Positions 4,534 through 5,909 of a DNA stretch of 5,909 bases are shown piece by piece. The first letter of the stretch is position 1; every line of letters starts with the position of its first letter. Location of the stretch: contig DAOWIC010000148.1 in NCBI GenBank assembly GCA_030641085.1, forward strand, positions 1 through 5,909, read 5' to 3'. This stretch comes from Calditrichota bacterium. GTDB lineage: Bacteria > Zixibacteria > MSB-5A5 > GN15 > FEB-12. Under the pieces are notes generated by a model. It searched no databases. It was not told where the DNA came from and worked only from the letters and a program-made list of their open reading frames with translations. The translations under genes were made by a program, and so were the position numbers.

Positions 4534-5909
4534 ATGCGTAAAACGAGAGCAGGGATAGCTCTGTCAGTCTTGGTTTTCCTCTGCTGCGTCTTCACAAATG
4601 TCGCGGCGCAGGAACGTTTCCGGGTAATCGAAGTCAACATTGAAGGCAACCGGGTGGCGTCGAAGTCGCTTATCCTGGGTGTCTCTTCCATCGATCTCGG
4701 CTCACCTTTGTCACCGGCCAATACCACCGAAACGATTCGCCGCCTGTACGGGCTGGGCATTTTTGAGGATGTCCGGATCGAGGCGGAGGAGGTTACGGGC
4801 GGTATCAAGGTTTACATTATAGTCAAGGAACTGCCGAAACTGGCCGGGCTGCAGTTTTCAGGAAACAAGAAAATCAATACTGACGATATCAAGGACAAAC
4901 TCAGCCTGGGTGTCGGTGGTTATATCTCGCCCTACCTTGTCAGCAAGAAAAAGAACGAGATCATCGACCTATACGCCGAGAAGGGCTATTTCCGGGCAGA
5001 GGTAACGCCATCGCTGGATTACAGCGCCGACTCGGCCGACGCGATCCTTACCTACACTATCGACGAGAAGTCGAAAGTGAAGGTCGAAAAGGTCATCATG
5101 ACCGGCGCCGAGCGGGTCGACCCGAACGATGCGATCAAGAAGATGCGCAACCGCAAACGCGGTTTCCTCAAAAGCTCCGATTTTGCCCAGGACAAATACG
5201 AAGAAGACCTCACCAAGGTCATCGCCGAATTCCACAAGCGGGGGCATCTGGATGCTTACCTGATTTCGGACTCGATGGTTATCGACTCGATCAGAGACCG
5301 GATGACGATCTTTCTCGATGTGTACGAAGGACCACGTTATTACTTCGGCAAGGTGGAATTTGTGGGAACCGAAGAGATGCCGTCCGAGTATCTCGTGAGC
5401 AAGCTGAAGTTTAAAGAGGGCGATGTCTTCAACCAGGAGAAATACGAGGAATCGATCAGCGAGGTCTATACCGCTTACTACGACATCGGGCATCTCAATA
5501 TCGGGCTGGCGGATGATCGCACCACCCGGGCCGATTCGATTTTGGATATCAGTTACGAAATCGCCGAAGGGCTGCCGTCGCACGTCAAGCTGATCAAGAT
5601 TGTCGGCAACCGTCGCACCAAGGAAAAAGTGATCCGGCGCGAACTGAAGATTCTGCCCGGTCAGAGATTTACACGTGAGGCGCTGATGCGCTCGGTGCGT
5701 GAGGTGATGGCGCTGAACTATTTCGATGATGTCCTGCCGGAGCCGGTGAGCCGTCCGGATGGTGATGTCGATATCGAGGTAAAAGTCACTGAACGGCAGA
5801 CCGGACAGGTCTCCGCCGGCGCCGGCTATAACAGCCAGGACAAACTGGTCGGCAACTTAGGCATGGGTATTCCAAATTTCCGCGGCAACGGCCAGAATCT
5901 TTCGTTCAA
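4534..5909 (+). CDS. bamA: Outer membrane protein assembly factor BamA, 5' part
   Basis: BamA is the Omp85-family insertase that folds beta-barrel proteins into the outer membrane; its periplasmic POTRA domains receive the substrates. The visible 458 residues start with a signal peptide (MRKTRAG, IALSVLVFLCCVF, cleavage near NVAA/Q26). Five POTRA-like units follow, at about 29-101 (VIEVNIEGNR, IRRLYGLGIFEDV), 102-183 (LQFSGNKKI, IIDLYAEKGYF), 184-265 (VEKVIMTGAERV, EDLTKVIAEFHKRGHLDA), 269-348 (YFGKVEFVGTEEM, YTAYYDIGHLN) and 349-423 (VKLIKIVGNRRTKEKVIRRE, ALNYFDDV). The barrel begins about 424 with GQVSAGAGYNSQD and GIPNFRGNGQNLSF. The rest of the barrel lies beyond the window. The ATG at 4534 is the only plausible start, since an in-frame stop (TAA 4501-4503) lies upstream with no other start between, but no clear Shine-Dalgarno precedes it. 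With rplU ending 13 bases before, translational coupling is possible. Other Omp85 members (TamA, TPS proteins) usually have fewer POTRA domains. Confidence 0.93.
   Translation, partial: MRKTRAGIALSVLVFLCCVFTNVAAQERFRVIEVNIEGNRVASKSLILGVSSIDLGSPLSPANTTETIRRLYGLGIFEDVRIEAEEVTGGIKVYIIVKELPKLAGLQFSGNKKINTDDIKDKLSLGVGGYISPYLVSKKKNEIIDLYAEKGYFRAEVTPSLDYSADSADAILTYTIDEKSKVKVEKVIMTGAERVDPNDAIKKMRNRKRGFLKSSDFAQDKYEEDLTKVIAEFHKRGHLDAYLISDSMVIDSIRDRMTIFLDVYEGPRYYFGKVEFVGTEEMPSEYLVSKLKFKEGDVFNQEKYEESISEVYTAYYDIGHLNIGLADDRTTRADSILDISYEIAEGLPSHVKLIKIVGNRRTKEKVIRRELKILPGQRFTREALMRSVREVMALNYFDDVLPEPVSRPDGDVDIEVKVTERQTGQVSAGAGYNSQDKLVGNLGMGIPNFRGNGQNLSF

Noticed and set aside
4969..5583. Minus-strand open frame of 204 codons
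   Set aside because: It lies opposite the POTRA domains of bamA. The plus-strand reading has clear family motifs, so this is an antisense shadow.

Overview
The window suggests a Gram-negative (diderm) bacterium. It carries the amino-terminal part of a BamA-type outer-membrane assembly protein and two lipoproteins with N-terminal lipobox signals, next to the housekeeping genes uvrB and rplU. Base composition looks moderately GC-rich and even. The gene order (uvrB divergent from rplU, with bamA directly after rplU) and the clustered small palindromic repeats fit a less-studied lineage, perhaps of the FCB/Zixibacteria kind. That placement is a weak inference and has not been tested by any search.

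Layout. Positions 1-455 (minus) hold the N-terminal part of a prohibitin/SPFH-family lipoprotein that runs off the left edge. Positions 456-846 are non-coding. They contain five small hairpin repeats of two families: three copies with a TGATTTATCA core and two with a GGCAGRTG stem. Differences between copies are mostly compensated within the stems. Positions 847-1875 (minus) encode an unrecognised lipoprotein of about 342 residues, 27 bases downstream of uvrB (1903-3945, minus) and probably in the same transcript. Positions 3946-4199 are a divergent promoter region with good sigma70-type promoters for uvrB and for rplU. Positions 4200-4520 (plus) encode ribosomal protein L21. Positions 4534-5909 (plus) encode a BamA homologue with signal peptide, five POTRA domains and the start of the beta-barrel, cut by the right edge.

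How the genes relate. The two transcription units diverge from 3946-4199. The left unit pairs nucleotide excision repair (UvrB) with a lipoprotein of unknown role. The right unit pairs a ribosomal protein with the outer-membrane protein insertase, which would tie BamA expression to growth-linked transcription; the usual L21 partner rpmA (L27) is missing from this position. No mobile genes, CRISPR array, tRNA or rRNA were seen. The most unusual content is the compact cluster of covarying hairpin repeats at 585-823.
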